Source of the DNA: CAWJPY01 sp963844865
Lineage (GTDB): Bacteria > Acidobacteriota > Thermoanaerobaculia > Thermoanaerobaculales > Sulfomarinibacteraceae
DNA: 64,000 bases
NCBI GenBank assembly: GCA_963844865.1
Contig: CAWJPY010000014.1
Location: 1 to 64,000, forward strand
Direction: 5' to 3'
Shown here: positions 1 to 7,741 of the stretch, piece by piece
Layout: each line of letters begins with the position of its first letter
How positions within the stretch are numbered: position 1 is the stretch's first letter
The notes under the pieces: model-generated
Seen by the model: only the letters and a program-made list of their open reading frames with translations
Told to the model about the DNA's origin: nothing
Database searches by the model: none
Made by a program: the position numbers and the translations under genes

Positions 1-210
1 GATCACACCGGCGGCGAATTCTTTCGGGTAACCGTTGCGTACCATGCCGGCGATGACGATGGAACCTACTGCGACCACCGTTGCGGGGCTTGAACCCGAC
101 ACCGCGGCAAACAGCATGCAGGCAAGAATTGAGGCAATGGCCAATCCGCCGCGCAGATGACCTACCGCTGCGATCGCAAAATCGACCATGCGCTTGGCGA
201 CCCCTCCGGT
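1..210 (-). pseudogene. dctM: Fragment of TRAP transporter large permease (DctM), probable chimeric end
   Basis: Read on the minus strand, in frame with the first base of the window, this stretch encodes an uninterrupted internal piece of a DctM-type permease, with the family-typical runs VGHLRGGLAIAS and FAAVSGSSPATV followed by an IVIAGMVRNGYPKEFAAG stretch. DctM is the 12-helix subunit of tripartite ATP-independent periplasmic transporters for dicarboxylates and related acids. Neither terminus is present: the frame runs off the left edge, and to the right the homology stops near position 205-212, where the plus strand turns into the middle of a J domain. The base composition and codon use (many A/T-ending codons) are visibly unlike the rest of the window. 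I read it as a misjoined or recombined foreign fragment rather than a gene of this locus. Confidence 0.75.
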
Positions 211-856
211 TCTCGGGGTCAAGCCCGACGCCGACGAGGAGGACATCCGCGCCGCCTTCCGCCGTCTGACCCGCGAGAACCATCCGGACCGCTTCGCGGG
301 CTTGGAGCGGGAGCAGGCCGAGGAACGGTTCCAGACCATCACCGAGGCGTTCAACGTGCTCAGCCGGCCCGAGAGCCGTGCCAAGTACGACATGGACATG
401 GCGTTGCGGAGGCCGCAGGCATCGGCTTCCACCGCCGCCATGGATCGCAAGGAGATCGCGCGTCGCCTCTTGGGCAAGGGTGCGGAGCACCTGCGCGCCG
501 GCGCCGTGGCCGAGGCCGTCACCCCGCTCAAGGCGGCCGTGGATCACGACGAGGAGAGCGCCAAGGCCCAGTATCTGTATGGCTACGCCCTGGTCAGGCT
601 GAAAGGTCGCGAGCGCGACGGGCTGCGGCATCTCGAGCAGGCCATGCAGCTGGAGCCGAACGACGCGAGCTTCAAGGCCGAGGCCGCGCTGGCCTGTCTG
701 AATGTTGGGCTGGCGGCGCGGGCCGCCCGCCTGGCGCAGGAGGCCCTCGCCCTGGACCCCACCAACAGCAAGGCCGCCCGTGCGCTCGCCGCCTGTGCGG
801 AAACCGACGAGTCGAAATCGGGCGGTCTCCTCGACCGCCTGCGACGGAAGGGTTGA
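188..856 (+). CDS. J-domain protein with C-terminal TPR repeats, 5' end damaged
   Basis: DnaJ-like co-chaperone domain followed by tetratricopeptide repeats. The HPD tripeptide that stimulates Hsp70 ATPase is at about residues 32-34, and helix IV ends with the usual RAKYD motif. Residues 95-200 contain three TPR-like helix pairs (for example YLYGYALVRL, LEQAMQLEPND and AQEALALDPTN). The first helix of a normal J domain is missing: coding similarity begins only at about residue 8 (VLGVKPDAD), exactly where the dctM fragment on the opposite strand stops. The ATG at 188 therefore probably belongs to the foreign fragment, and the true start has been lost. The PP2C gene follows within 30 nt, so both probably share a signalling operon. 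Client and partner are unknown. Confidence 0.8.
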   Translation: MRLATPPVLGVKPDADEEDIRAAFRRLTRENHPDRFAGLEREQAEERFQTITEAFNVLSRPESRAKYDMDMALRRPQASASTAAMDRKEIARRLLGKGAEHLRAGAVAEAVTPLKAAVDHDEESAKAQYLYGYALVRLKGRERDGLRHLEQAMQLEPNDASFKAEAALACLNVGLAARAARLAQEALALDPTNSKAARALAACAETDESKSGGLLDRLRRKG

Positions 857-884
857 GGGGGTGGGGGAAGAGAGCCGGAACGGC

Positions 885-1670
885 ATGTCGATGGACGCCT
901 GGGGAGCGACCGATGTGGGCATGAAACGACGTCTGAACGAGGACGTCTTCGTGGTCGATGACGACCTCGGCCTCTATCTGGTCGCAGACGGCATGGGCGG
1001 GCACGCGGCGGGAGAGGTGGCCTCGCGCTTGGCGGTGGAGGAGATCATCAGGACCTTCTCGGACCATTCCAGCCCCGATGCCGAGACCTGGCCCCAGCAC
1101 TGGAACATGGCCCGCTCGGCTCCCGCCAACCTCCTGGTGGACGCCATCCTGGCCGGTCACGAGCGGGTCACCAGGGCGGTCCGGCGCGACGCGAACCTGA
1201 AGGGGATGGGCACCACTGTGGTGGCCGCGGTTCATCCTCCCGGGAGCCGGACCCTGATCATCTGTCACGTCGGCGACAGCCGCGCGTACCGCCTCCGGGG
1301 CAACGATTTTTCGGCTCTCACCGACGATCACTCCTGGGTCCACGAGCAGGTGGCTGCGGGTTTTCTCACCGAGGAGGCCGCGCGCTCCCATCCCCTGAAG
1401 AACGTGGTGACCCAGGCGCTCGGCGGCAGCAACGAGCCGAGAGTGGACATCCTCGAGACGGAGCTCGACGAGGATGATCTGTACCTGCTCTGCTCGGATG
1501 GGTTGAACTCCATGCTCACGGACGCCGAGATCGCCGACCTCCTCCAGGACGGAGGGTCCCTGGAGGAGATCGCCGCCCGCCTCATCGCCGCCGCCAATGA
1601 ACGGGGCGGCAACGACAACATCAGCGTCGTGCTCGTGCGCCCGCACCGCTCCCGGACGGGATCTCACTGA
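885..1670 (+). CDS. PP2C-family Ser/Thr protein phosphatase
   Basis: Metal-dependent (PPM) protein phosphatase of 261 aa, expected to reverse phosphorylation by eukaryotic-type kinases such as the PEGA kinase at 45.7 kb. The metal ligands are in the usual motifs: RRLNED near residue 15-20, DGMGGH at 35-40, GDSRAYRL, SDGLNSMLTD and the terminal GGNDNISVVLV. There is no membrane segment, so it is a soluble, stand-alone catalytic domain. The ATG at 885 is preferred because a GGGGAAGAG purine run lies about 10 nt upstream; GTG 861 is an in-frame alternative adding 8 residues. It follows the J-domain gene by 28 nt. Confidence 0.92.
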   Translation: MSMDAWGATDVGMKRRLNEDVFVVDDDLGLYLVADGMGGHAAGEVASRLAVEEIIRTFSDHSSPDAETWPQHWNMARSAPANLLVDAILAGHERVTRAVRRDANLKGMGTTVVAAVHPPGSRTLIICHVGDSRAYRLRGNDFSALTDDHSWVHEQVAAGFLTEEAARSHPLKNVVTQALGGSNEPRVDILETELDEDDLYLLCSDGLNSMLTDAEIADLLQDGGSLEEIAARLIAAANERGGNDNISVVLVRPHRSRTGSH

Positions 1671-1722
1671 GCAGCGATCAGCGTCAGCAACCTCGGCCGG
1701 AAAGGCCGCCCTGTGACGAGGG

Positions 1723-1845
1723 GCTCCAGGAGCACATCGGGGCGCCAGGCACCGCCGAGGATGAAGCGAAAGGGCTTGTCGAATCGTCTTCGACGGGGCC
1801 TGGCGCCCACCTCGAAGTGTCCGACGCGACACCTCTCGCGACGCG
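1723..1845 (+). repeat. Structured palindromic repeat (REP/MITE-like), copy A
   Basis: This element is a near-copy of 53865-53989. It has a GCTCC-A-GGAGC mini-hairpin (1723-1733), an 11-bp perfect inverted repeat GGGCGCCAGGC (1740-1750) / GCCTGGCGCCC (1798-1808), and inside the 47-nt loop a second hairpin GTCGAA/TTCGAC. It ends in a conserved CGCGACGCG. It lies in the otherwise empty gap between the PP2C gene and the accA promoter. GGTGCCAGGCACC-type palindromes resemble REP sequences mobilised by RAYT transposases in other bacteria; no such transposase is in this window. Confidence 0.75.
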
Positions 1846-1896
1846 TCGACCTCACACCACGTCCAGCCTGGGTGGTGGTGCCATTTCCCCGTGACT

Positions 1897-1926
1897 TTGA
1901 CCCTTCCTCCAACCCTCTGCTAGAGT
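1897..1926 (+). promoter_or_regulatory. Sigma-70-type promoter of accA (leaderless layout)
   Basis: TTGACC at 1897-1902, an 18-nt spacer and TAGAGT at 1921-1926. The -10 ends 6 nt before the GTG at 1933, so transcription starting 7 nt after the hexamer would begin on the start codon. No Shine-Dalgarno sequence precedes that GTG, which agrees with a leaderless mRNA. Confidence 0.65.
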
Positions 1927-1932
1927 CCCAAC

Positions 1933-2886
1933 GTGGCTGTGCCCATGCTACCGTTCCTGGAGCCCATCGAAAGGCTGCGCGCCCGCGTCGAGGAGCTCGA
2001 GGCGAGCGCCGGTTCCGCCGGCGGGTCGAGCGCTGTGGAGCATGCACGACGGGAGCTCGCCACGACGATCGAGAAGGTCTTCTCCTCCCTCAGCCCGTGG
2101 CAGCGGTGCCAGCTCGCCCGCCACCCGGAACGTCCCTACACCCTGTCCTACGTGGCCGGCTGTTTCACCAACTTCACCGAGCTGCACGGCGATCGCCGCT
2201 TCTCCGACGATGAGGCGGTGGTGGCGGGTTTCGCATTCTTCGACGGCGAGCCCGTGGCAGTGGTGGGGCACCAGAAGGGGCGCGACACTCCCGAGAAGCT
2301 GCGCCGCAACTTCGGCATGCCGCGCCCTGACGGCTACCGCAAGGCGCTGAGGATCATGGGGCTCGCGGTCCGCTTTTCGCGCCCGATCATCACCTTCGTG
2401 GACACCCCGGGCGCCTACCCGGGCATCGACTCCGAGGAGCGCGGGGTGGCGGAGGCGATCGCCAGCAATCTCCTGGAGATGGCCCGCATGCCCGTGCCCA
2501 TCGTCGTCGTGGTCACGGGAGAGGGGGGATCCGGGGGCGCCCTCGGTCTCGGCGTGGGGGACCGGATTCTGATGCTGGAGCACTCCATCTACTCCGTGAT
2601 CTCGCCGGAGGGATGCGCGGCCATTCTCTGGAAGGACCAGGCCCGCGCGGAGGATGCCGCCAAGGCGCTGCGCCTCACGGCCGCCGACCTGAAGAAGCTG
2701 GGCGTCGTGGACGAGGTGCTGCCGGAGCCGGCGGGGGGCGCGCACATGGATCCGGCCGCCATGGCCCAGACGGTGAGCGGGGCGATCCGGCGCCATCTCC
2801 GTCAGCTTCGTCGCCTCAAGCCGGACGCGCTGCTGGCCAAACGGTACAAGAAGTTCCGGGGCCTTGGAGTTTACAGCGACCGCTGA
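1933..2886 (+). CDS. accA: Acetyl-CoA carboxylase carboxyltransferase subunit alpha
   Basis: AccA transfers the carboxyl group from carboxybiotin-BCCP to acetyl-CoA, giving malonyl-CoA for fatty acid synthesis; it works as an A2B2 complex with AccD, which is not in this window. The 317-aa length is normal for the family. Visible hallmarks are the N-terminal coiled region with LEPIERLRAR, the LHGDRRFSDD segment, GHQKGRDTPEKLRRNFGMP, FVDTPGAYPG, and the oxyanion-hole glycine run GEGGSGGALGLG. Start GTG 1933 fits the promoter spacing; ATG 1945 is the alternative. The lptCA gene begins 9 nt after the stop, so accA heads a run through LPS-export genes, linking lipid supply and export. Confidence 0.96.
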   Translation: MAVPMLPFLEPIERLRARVEELEASAGSAGGSSAVEHARRELATTIEKVFSSLSPWQRCQLARHPERPYTLSYVAGCFTNFTELHGDRRFSDDEAVVAGFAFFDGEPVAVVGHQKGRDTPEKLRRNFGMPRPDGYRKALRIMGLAVRFSRPIITFVDTPGAYPGIDSEERGVAEAIASNLLEMARMPVPIVVVVTGEGGSGGALGLGVGDRILMLEHSIYSVISPEGCAAILWKDQARAEDAAKALRLTAADLKKLGVVDEVLPEPAGGAHMDPAAMAQTVSGAIRRHLRQLRRLKPDALLAKRYKKFRGLGVYSDR

Positions 2887-2895
2887 GTCGTTGCG

Positions 2896-4848
2896 ATGAA
2901 GGCCTCCACACGCCGCCTGCTGCGCTGGATCACCGGTGGCCTCATCCTGGTCCTGCTGGCCGCGACCGCGGCCATCGTGGCGACCCGCCTTCGCCCCCCC
3001 AAGGCTGCCCTGGCCGAGGTCGCCACCGCAGAGGTGGAGCGTTCGGGCAGCGACCAGGTCGAGGGGATCTACACCGGGTTCCGATACGCCGAGCGGGTGG
3101 CGGGCAAGCTCGTGTTCGCGCTTCGCTCCGCCAAGACGCTGGGCAAGTCTTCCGGCTGGTACGACATCCAGGGCGTCCGCCTGCAGCTCTACGATCACGG
3201 GGAGGCTGGACCCGTCGTCACGTGCGAGGCCGCCCGATTCAACGTCGAGAACCGGGACGCTCTCCTGGAAGGGCCGGTGCAGGTGGAGTTCCCCGGCGGC
3301 GGCATGCTGACCACGGCTCACGGCCGCTTCGATGCCGCCAGCCGCAGCTTCATCACCGACGCCAAGGTGATGTTCACCGACGGGGAGAGCGTGGGACAGG
3401 CGGGACGTGCGTCCTACTCGCTGGAGTCCAATCGCCTCGAGCTCACGGGCGACGCGATCCTCAGATCCGGAGAAGGCGTCTCCCTGAAGGCGCCGGTGAT
3501 CGCCTACGCGCGCGCCGCCGACCGTGTCGAGTTCCCCGACGGCGTCAGCCTGGAGCAGGAGGGCTCCGTGGTGACGGCTCCGCAGGCGGTCATGGATGTG
3601 GAGAAGGGGGGCGGCCCTCCCCAACGGATCGTGCTCAAGGGCGGCGTGAGCATCAAGAGGGCACCACGGGCCTCGGGCAGCGGCGTGGAAGCGTGGGCGG
3701 AGAGGATCGTCGCCGAACGCGACGCCAACGACAACTGGCAGATCGCCGCTCGAACCAGCGGACGCTGGATCGAGGTCAGCTTTCTCAACGGGCCCGGCTT
3801 CTTCCGGCGGACGCTCCAGGCACTCTCCCTCCGCGGTGTGATCTCCCGCTCCGGCGAGGTCCTCAACCTGCGTGCCGAGCAGAGGGTGTGCCTGGACGAG
3901 GTGCCCACCAGCGGCCCTCGCCGGCGGGCTCGGGCCCAGAACGCCCGGGCCTGGTTCGCCGACGGCGAAGCTACCGACGTCGAGCTCGACGGAGAGGTGG
4001 TCGTGTCCGGGCAGGGAATGGAGGCACGGGGGCAGCGGGCGCGGCTCTCCTCGTCGGCCGGGCTGGTCATGATCCAGGGCGACCCGGTTTCGGCCACCCG
4101 AGCGGTGATCATTTCCGAGCAGGGACGCGTGAGCTGCGACCAGGCGCAGTTTTTCACCTCGGACGAGCGGGTGGAGGCCCGCGGAAACGTCCAGGGCACA
4201 CTGCAGGACGTTCAGGTCCTGGGCACCGAGGCCGGGCAGGAGGACGTGCCGGTCCACTTCGCGGCCGGTGTGCTGGACATTTCCGAGAACGGCGGGGTCT
4301 ACCACATGCGGGAGAACGCACGGCTCTGGCAAGGCCACCGTCTGCTGCTCGCCGATGACCTCATCTACCACGAGCAGGGGGAGGCGCTGGATGCCTCCGG
4401 CCACGTGCGCACAACCATGCCGGCGGTCCAGCTCGATCCCGAGGCGAAGCCCGGCGACGACGTCGTGGTCGTTGCCCGATCTCTGAAGGTGGACCGAACC
4501 ACCGGAGTCGCCACGTTCTCGGGCAATGTTCGGTACAGCGACCCCTCGACCATGCTCACGGCGAGCCAGCTCGCCATCACCTTCGACGCGTCGCGCAAGA
4601 TCCGGAAGGTCAAGGCCAGCGGCGGCGTCGAGCTGGTGGACCTGGTGGAGAACCGTCGCATGACGGGCCAGGAGGCGGTCCGGGACGTGGACTCCCAGAC
4701 GGTCGTGGTCACCGGCTCGCCGGTGAAGCTCACCGACGCCGACGGCACGAGCGTGTCGAGCTCTTCGTTGACCTGGGATCAGGCCAGTGGTACGGTCACC
4801 GTCGCCGGGGGAACCGAGACCATCTACTATCCGGAGGACGCTCCCTGA
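2896..4848 (+). CDS. lptC-lptA: LPS export protein, LptC-LptA (OstA) fusion
   Basis: A 650-aa protein with one N-terminal membrane anchor (about residues 12-30, hydrophobic GGLILVLLAATAAIVA) followed by a long beta-rich periplasmic part. Residues 50-200 match an LptC jellyroll (EGIYTGFRYAERVAG, then a repeating pattern of short strands). Residues 330-640 look like one or two LptA/OstA-N domains (ARAWFADGEATDVELDGEVVV, SENGGVYHMRENARLWQG, FSGNVRYSDPSTMLTASQL). LptC and LptA are normally separate proteins forming the beta-jellyroll bridge that carries LPS across the periplasm; joining them would hard-wire the first section of that bridge. lptB overlaps its stop codon. The family call is secure; exact domain borders are approximate. 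Confidence 0.85.
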   Translation: MKASTRRLLRWITGGLILVLLAATAAIVATRLRPPKAALAEVATAEVERSGSDQVEGIYTGFRYAERVAGKLVFALRSAKTLGKSSGWYDIQGVRLQLYDHGEAGPVVTCEAARFNVENRDALLEGPVQVEFPGGGMLTTAHGRFDAASRSFITDAKVMFTDGESVGQAGRASYSLESNRLELTGDAILRSGEGVSLKAPVIAYARAADRVEFPDGVSLEQEGSVVTAPQAVMDVEKGGGPPQRIVLKGGVSIKRAPRASGSGVEAWAERIVAERDANDNWQIAARTSGRWIEVSFLNGPGFFRRTLQALSLRGVISRSGEVLNLRAEQRVCLDEVPTSGPRRRARAQNARAWFADGEATDVELDGEVVVSGQGMEARGQRARLSSSAGLVMIQGDPVSATRAVIISEQGRVSCDQAQFFTSDERVEARGNVQGTLQDVQVLGTEAGQEDVPVHFAAGVLDISENGGVYHMRENARLWQGHRLLLADDLIYHEQGEALDASGHVRTTMPAVQLDPEAKPGDDVVVVARSLKVDRTTGVATFSGNVRYSDPSTMLTASQLAITFDASRKIRKVKASGGVELVDLVENRRMTGQEAVRDVDSQTVVVTGSPVKLTDADGTSVSSSSLTWDQASGTVTVAGGTETIYYPEDAP

Positions 4849-5579
4849 GCCCCAAAGCTCTGGATCTCACCGCCAAGGGCCTGCGCAAGACGTATCGCGG
4901 CCGTTGGGTCGTTGACGGGATCACCCTCAACATCTCGCCGGGCGAGATCGTGGGGCTCCTGGGCCCGAACGGCGCCGGCAAGACCACCACGTTCTACATG
5001 ATGGTCGGCCTCGTGGAGCCCGACGAGGGCCACGTGATCCTCGGTGACCGGGAGATCACGGAGTGGCCGATGTACCGCCGCGCCCGCATGGGCATCGCCT
5101 ACCTCGCCCAGGAGCCCAGCGCCTTCCGGCAGCTCGACGTGGAGAACAACATCTGGCTGATCCTGGAGTCCCTCGGGGTCGACGCGGACGAGGCCCACCA
5201 GCGCATCGAGCGCCTGCTCCGGGAGTTCGGACTCTTCGAGCTCCGGCAGCAGCGTGCCGAGACCTTGTCCGGTGGGGAGCGGCGCCGTCTGGAGGTGGCG
5301 CGCGCGCTCGCCATCGACCCCACATTCATTCTCCTCGACGAGCCCTTCGCCGGCATCGACCCGATCGCCGTGCTCGACCTCCAACGCATCATTCGTCATC
5401 TCAAGTCACTCGGAATAGGGGTTTTGATCACAGATCACAACGTCCGGGAAACGTTGAAGATCACCGACCGCGCCTATATAATCAAGGACGGCAAGATTTT
5501 TGCTACGGGCGCCCCGGTCGAGCTCTCGGAGAACGTCGACGTGCGGCGGATCTACCTCGGAGAAGACTTCCGGCTGTGA
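4845..5579 (+). CDS. lptB: LPS export ABC ATPase LptB, apparent CTG start
   Basis: ATPase that powers LPS extraction with LptF/LptG. Walker A GPNGAGKTT, signature LSGGERRRLEVARAL, Walker B FILLDEPFAGIDPIAV and switch His in ITDHNVRETL are all present, as is LptB-typical YLAQEPSAFRQL. Homology extends well upstream of the first ATG/GTG (GTG 4950), through LDLTAKGLRKTYRGRWVVDG, so starting there would delete the first strands and the Walker A context. The only plausible initiator is CTG 4845, which overlaps the TGA of lptCA as CTGA, the same geometry as the ATGA overlaps elsewhere in the window. That start gives 244 aa, matching the family. A promoter-like TTGAAG-17-TATAAT lies inside the gene. 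Confidence 0.93.
   Translation: MSPKALDLTAKGLRKTYRGRWVVDGITLNISPGEIVGLLGPNGAGKTTTFYMMVGLVEPDEGHVILGDREITEWPMYRRARMGIAYLAQEPSAFRQLDVENNIWLILESLGVDADEAHQRIERLLREFGLFELRQQRAETLSGGERRRLEVARALAIDPTFILLDEPFAGIDPIAVLDLQRIIRHLKSLGIGVLITDHNVRETLKITDRAYIIKDGKIFATGAPVELSENVDVRRIYLGEDFRL
5454..5482 (+). promoter_or_regulatory. Internal promoter in lptB, upstream of rpoN
   Basis: TTGAAG (5454-5459), a 17-nt spacer and a perfect TATAAT (5477-5482). It lies within lptB and would start a transcript about 185 nt before rpoN. The TATAAT is spelled by the codons TAT ATA ATC, and ATA is rare in this genome, which hints that the promoter is selected. Confidence 0.5.
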
Positions 5580-5672
5580 TCCGCGATCGTGGCCGGGCGA
5601 GGCGCGGCCAACGAGTGCATCGAGGGCGGGCGCGAGGTTGCTCACGGAAAGGCGAGGGTACACGGTCTCGAC

Positions 5673-7184
5673 ATGGCACTGGAACAGAAGCTCCACCTCA
5701 AGCTCGCGCAGCGGCTGGTCATGACCCCGTCGCTGCAGCAGGCCATCAAGCTGCTGCAGCTGTCGCGACTCGAGCTCGAGGAAGCACTGACCCAGGAGAT
5801 CCTGGAGAACCCCATCCTGGAGGTGGAGGCGGCGACGACCGGGAGTGCCGACGGGGAGGTCGAGGAGGCTCTCGGCGAGACCGCGGGGACGGAGGGGCCG
5901 TCCGAAGCGGTGCAGCCGGAGACGCGCGGCGATGAGAACCCGCTCCCCTCGGAAGAAGAGACCTACAACGACATCGACGTGGAGGCGTTCTTCGCCGACT
6001 ATCTCGGGGACTTCCGCCCGGAAGGACCGTCCATGACGGCCTACTCGGGAGACAACGAGGTCCCCCTGGAGAACGTGGTGTCGGCGTCGCCCGGGTTGCA
6101 CGACCACCTGCTGTGGCAGCTCCACCTCCTCGACTGCCCCGACCACCTGTTGGAGATCTGCGAGTTCGTCATCGGCAACCTGGACGAGGACGGGTTCCTG
6201 CGGGCCTCCGACGAGGAGATCGTTCATGCCACCGGGGCCCGGGAAGAGGACGTGGCCACCGCGCTGGCCGTCGTCCGCTCCCTGGACCCGCCGGGGGTGG
6301 CGGCGCGGACCCTGCGCGAGTGCCTGCTGGCCCAGGTCGAGGGCCTGGTGGCCAACCCCAACGGAGAGCACGAAGAGAGTCTTCTCGTGGTCGTGCGCCA
6401 CGTGATTTCGGACCACTGGGAGGACTTCCTCCACCAGCGCTGGGAGACGTTGGCGAACCACCTCGACTGCGACGTGGCGGATCTCCGCCCCGTGCTGGAT
6501 GTGATCCAGCGTCTGGAGCCCAAGCCGGGGAGGATGTACGGCTCGGACCGCAACCAGTACATCGAGCCCGACGTGTACGTGAAGAAGATCGAGGACGAGT
6601 ACGTCATCACCCTCAACGATGACGGGCTGCCACGGCTGCGCATCAACTCGCGCTATGCACGGATGCTCAACGGGAACTCCCTCGACCCCCAGGTCTCGAG
6701 CTATCTGCGCGAGAAGATGCGCAACGCGGTGTGGCTCATGAAGAGCATCGACCAGCGGCAACGCACTATCTACAAGGTGGCGCGGAGCATCGTCTCCTTC
6801 CAGGAAGGTTTCCTCGACCAGGGCATCGAGCACCTGCGGCCCATGGTCCTCCGCCAGGTCGCCGAGGACATCGGGATGCACGAGTCCACGATCTCTCGGG
6901 TCGTCAGCAACAAGTACATGTACACTCCGCGCGGTCTGTTCCCCATGAAGTTCTTCTTCCACTCCGGCGTGGATTCGGCCCGGGGCGAGAATGTGTCGTC
7001 GGTCGTCGTCAAGGAGCGGATCCGCAAGCTGATCGAGGCTGAGGACCCGGACCGTCCTCTCTCCGACTCCAAGATCATGCGCATGCTCCAACGCGAGGGG
7101 ATCCGGTTGGCACGGAGAACCGTCGCCAAGTACCGCGAGGAGATGTTCATCCCGTCATCTGACAAGCGCAAGAAGGTCTTCTGA
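5673..7184 (+). CDS. rpoN: RNA polymerase sigma-54 factor
   Basis: Sigma-54 of 503 aa, directing RNA polymerase to -24/-12 promoters that need AAA+ activators. Region I is glutamine/leucine rich (QKLHLKLAQRLVMTPSLQQAIKLLQLSRLEL), region II is the acidic linker (about residues 50-120), the core-binding domain follows, a helix-turn-helix is near residue 405-430 (MHESTISRVVSNKYM), and the RpoN box ARRTVAKYR is near the C-terminus. The start ATG 5673 opens the canonical region I; upstream in-frame starts add an unconserved leader. The lptB-rpoN-hpf-ptsN order is the classical one also seen in Proteobacteria. No sigma-54 activator is encoded in this window. Confidence 0.97.
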   Translation: MALEQKLHLKLAQRLVMTPSLQQAIKLLQLSRLELEEALTQEILENPILEVEAATTGSADGEVEEALGETAGTEGPSEAVQPETRGDENPLPSEEETYNDIDVEAFFADYLGDFRPEGPSMTAYSGDNEVPLENVVSASPGLHDHLLWQLHLLDCPDHLLEICEFVIGNLDEDGFLRASDEEIVHATGAREEDVATALAVVRSLDPPGVAARTLRECLLAQVEGLVANPNGEHEESLLVVVRHVISDHWEDFLHQRWETLANHLDCDVADLRPVLDVIQRLEPKPGRMYGSDRNQYIEPDVYVKKIEDEYVITLNDDGLPRLRINSRYARMLNGNSLDPQVSSYLREKMRNAVWLMKSIDQRQRTIYKVARSIVSFQEGFLDQGIEHLRPMVLRQVAEDIGMHESTISRVVSNKYMYTPRGLFPMKFFFHSGVDSARGENVSSVVVKERIRKLIEAEDPDRPLSDSKIMRMLQREGIRLARRTVAKYREEMFIPSSDKRKKVF

Positions 7185-7200
7185 CCCACGGGGGAGGAAC

Positions 7201-7740
7201 ATGAGAGTCGAGTACATCGCGCGGAAGGTCGAGATCAACGATCAGACCCGACAGCTCGCAGAGAAGAAGCTGAAGCGGATCCGGAAGTACTTCAACGACA
7301 TCATCGATGTCCGTCTCGAGGTCGACCAGGAACGCCACCTCTACGTGGCCGACCTCTTCATCAAGGGGAAGGACTTCGATCTCAAGTCCACGAGTCAGAA
7401 CAAGGATCTCACTGCTGCGATCCAGGAGGCGGTCGACAAGCTGGAGATCCAGGCCCAGCGGGCCAAGGGCCGCCTCAAGCACCACAAGCAGCGGCAGCGG
7501 GGCGAGGAGGGGGCATGGAACGTCGACGTCATCGAGTCGGCGTCCATCGCTACGGGCGAACCGCGGGTGGTCGAGACCAGCCGCATTCCCATCAAGCCCA
7601 TGAGCATCGAGGAAGCGGTGATGCAGCTGGAGCGGGAGGCGACCGACTTCTTCGTGTTCCGAAACTCCTCGAACGACCGGATCAACGTGCTCTACCGACG
7701 GCCGGACAACAACCTCGGGCTGATCACGCCCGAGATCTGA
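7201..7740 (+). CDS. hpf: Ribosome hibernation promoting factor, long form
   Basis: 179-aa long HPF. The N-terminal YfiA/HPF ribosome-binding domain (residues 1-100, basic, ending in KLEIQAQRAKGRLKHHK) is joined by a linker to the C-terminal dimerisation domain (about 125-179, PIKPMSIEEAVMQLEREATDFFVFRNS). Long HPFs dimerise 70S ribosomes to 100S particles when growth stops. The start ATG 7201 has GGGGGAGGAAC immediately upstream. The gene sits between rpoN and ptsN, as in many Gram-negatives, suggesting regulation with nitrogen-PTS output. Confidence 0.95.
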   Translation: MRVEYIARKVEINDQTRQLAEKKLKRIRKYFNDIIDVRLEVDQERHLYVADLFIKGKDFDLKSTSQNKDLTAAIQEAVDKLEIQAQRAKGRLKHHKQRQRGEEGAWNVDVIESASIATGEPRVVETSRIPIKPMSIEEAVMQLEREATDFFVFRNSSNDRINVLYRRPDNNLGLITPEI

Positions 7741-7741
7741 C

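Noticed and set aside
4950..5579. LptB starting at GTG 4950
   Set aside because: That start would begin directly at the Walker A loop and remove 35 conserved N-terminal residues that are clearly encoded upstream in the same frame.
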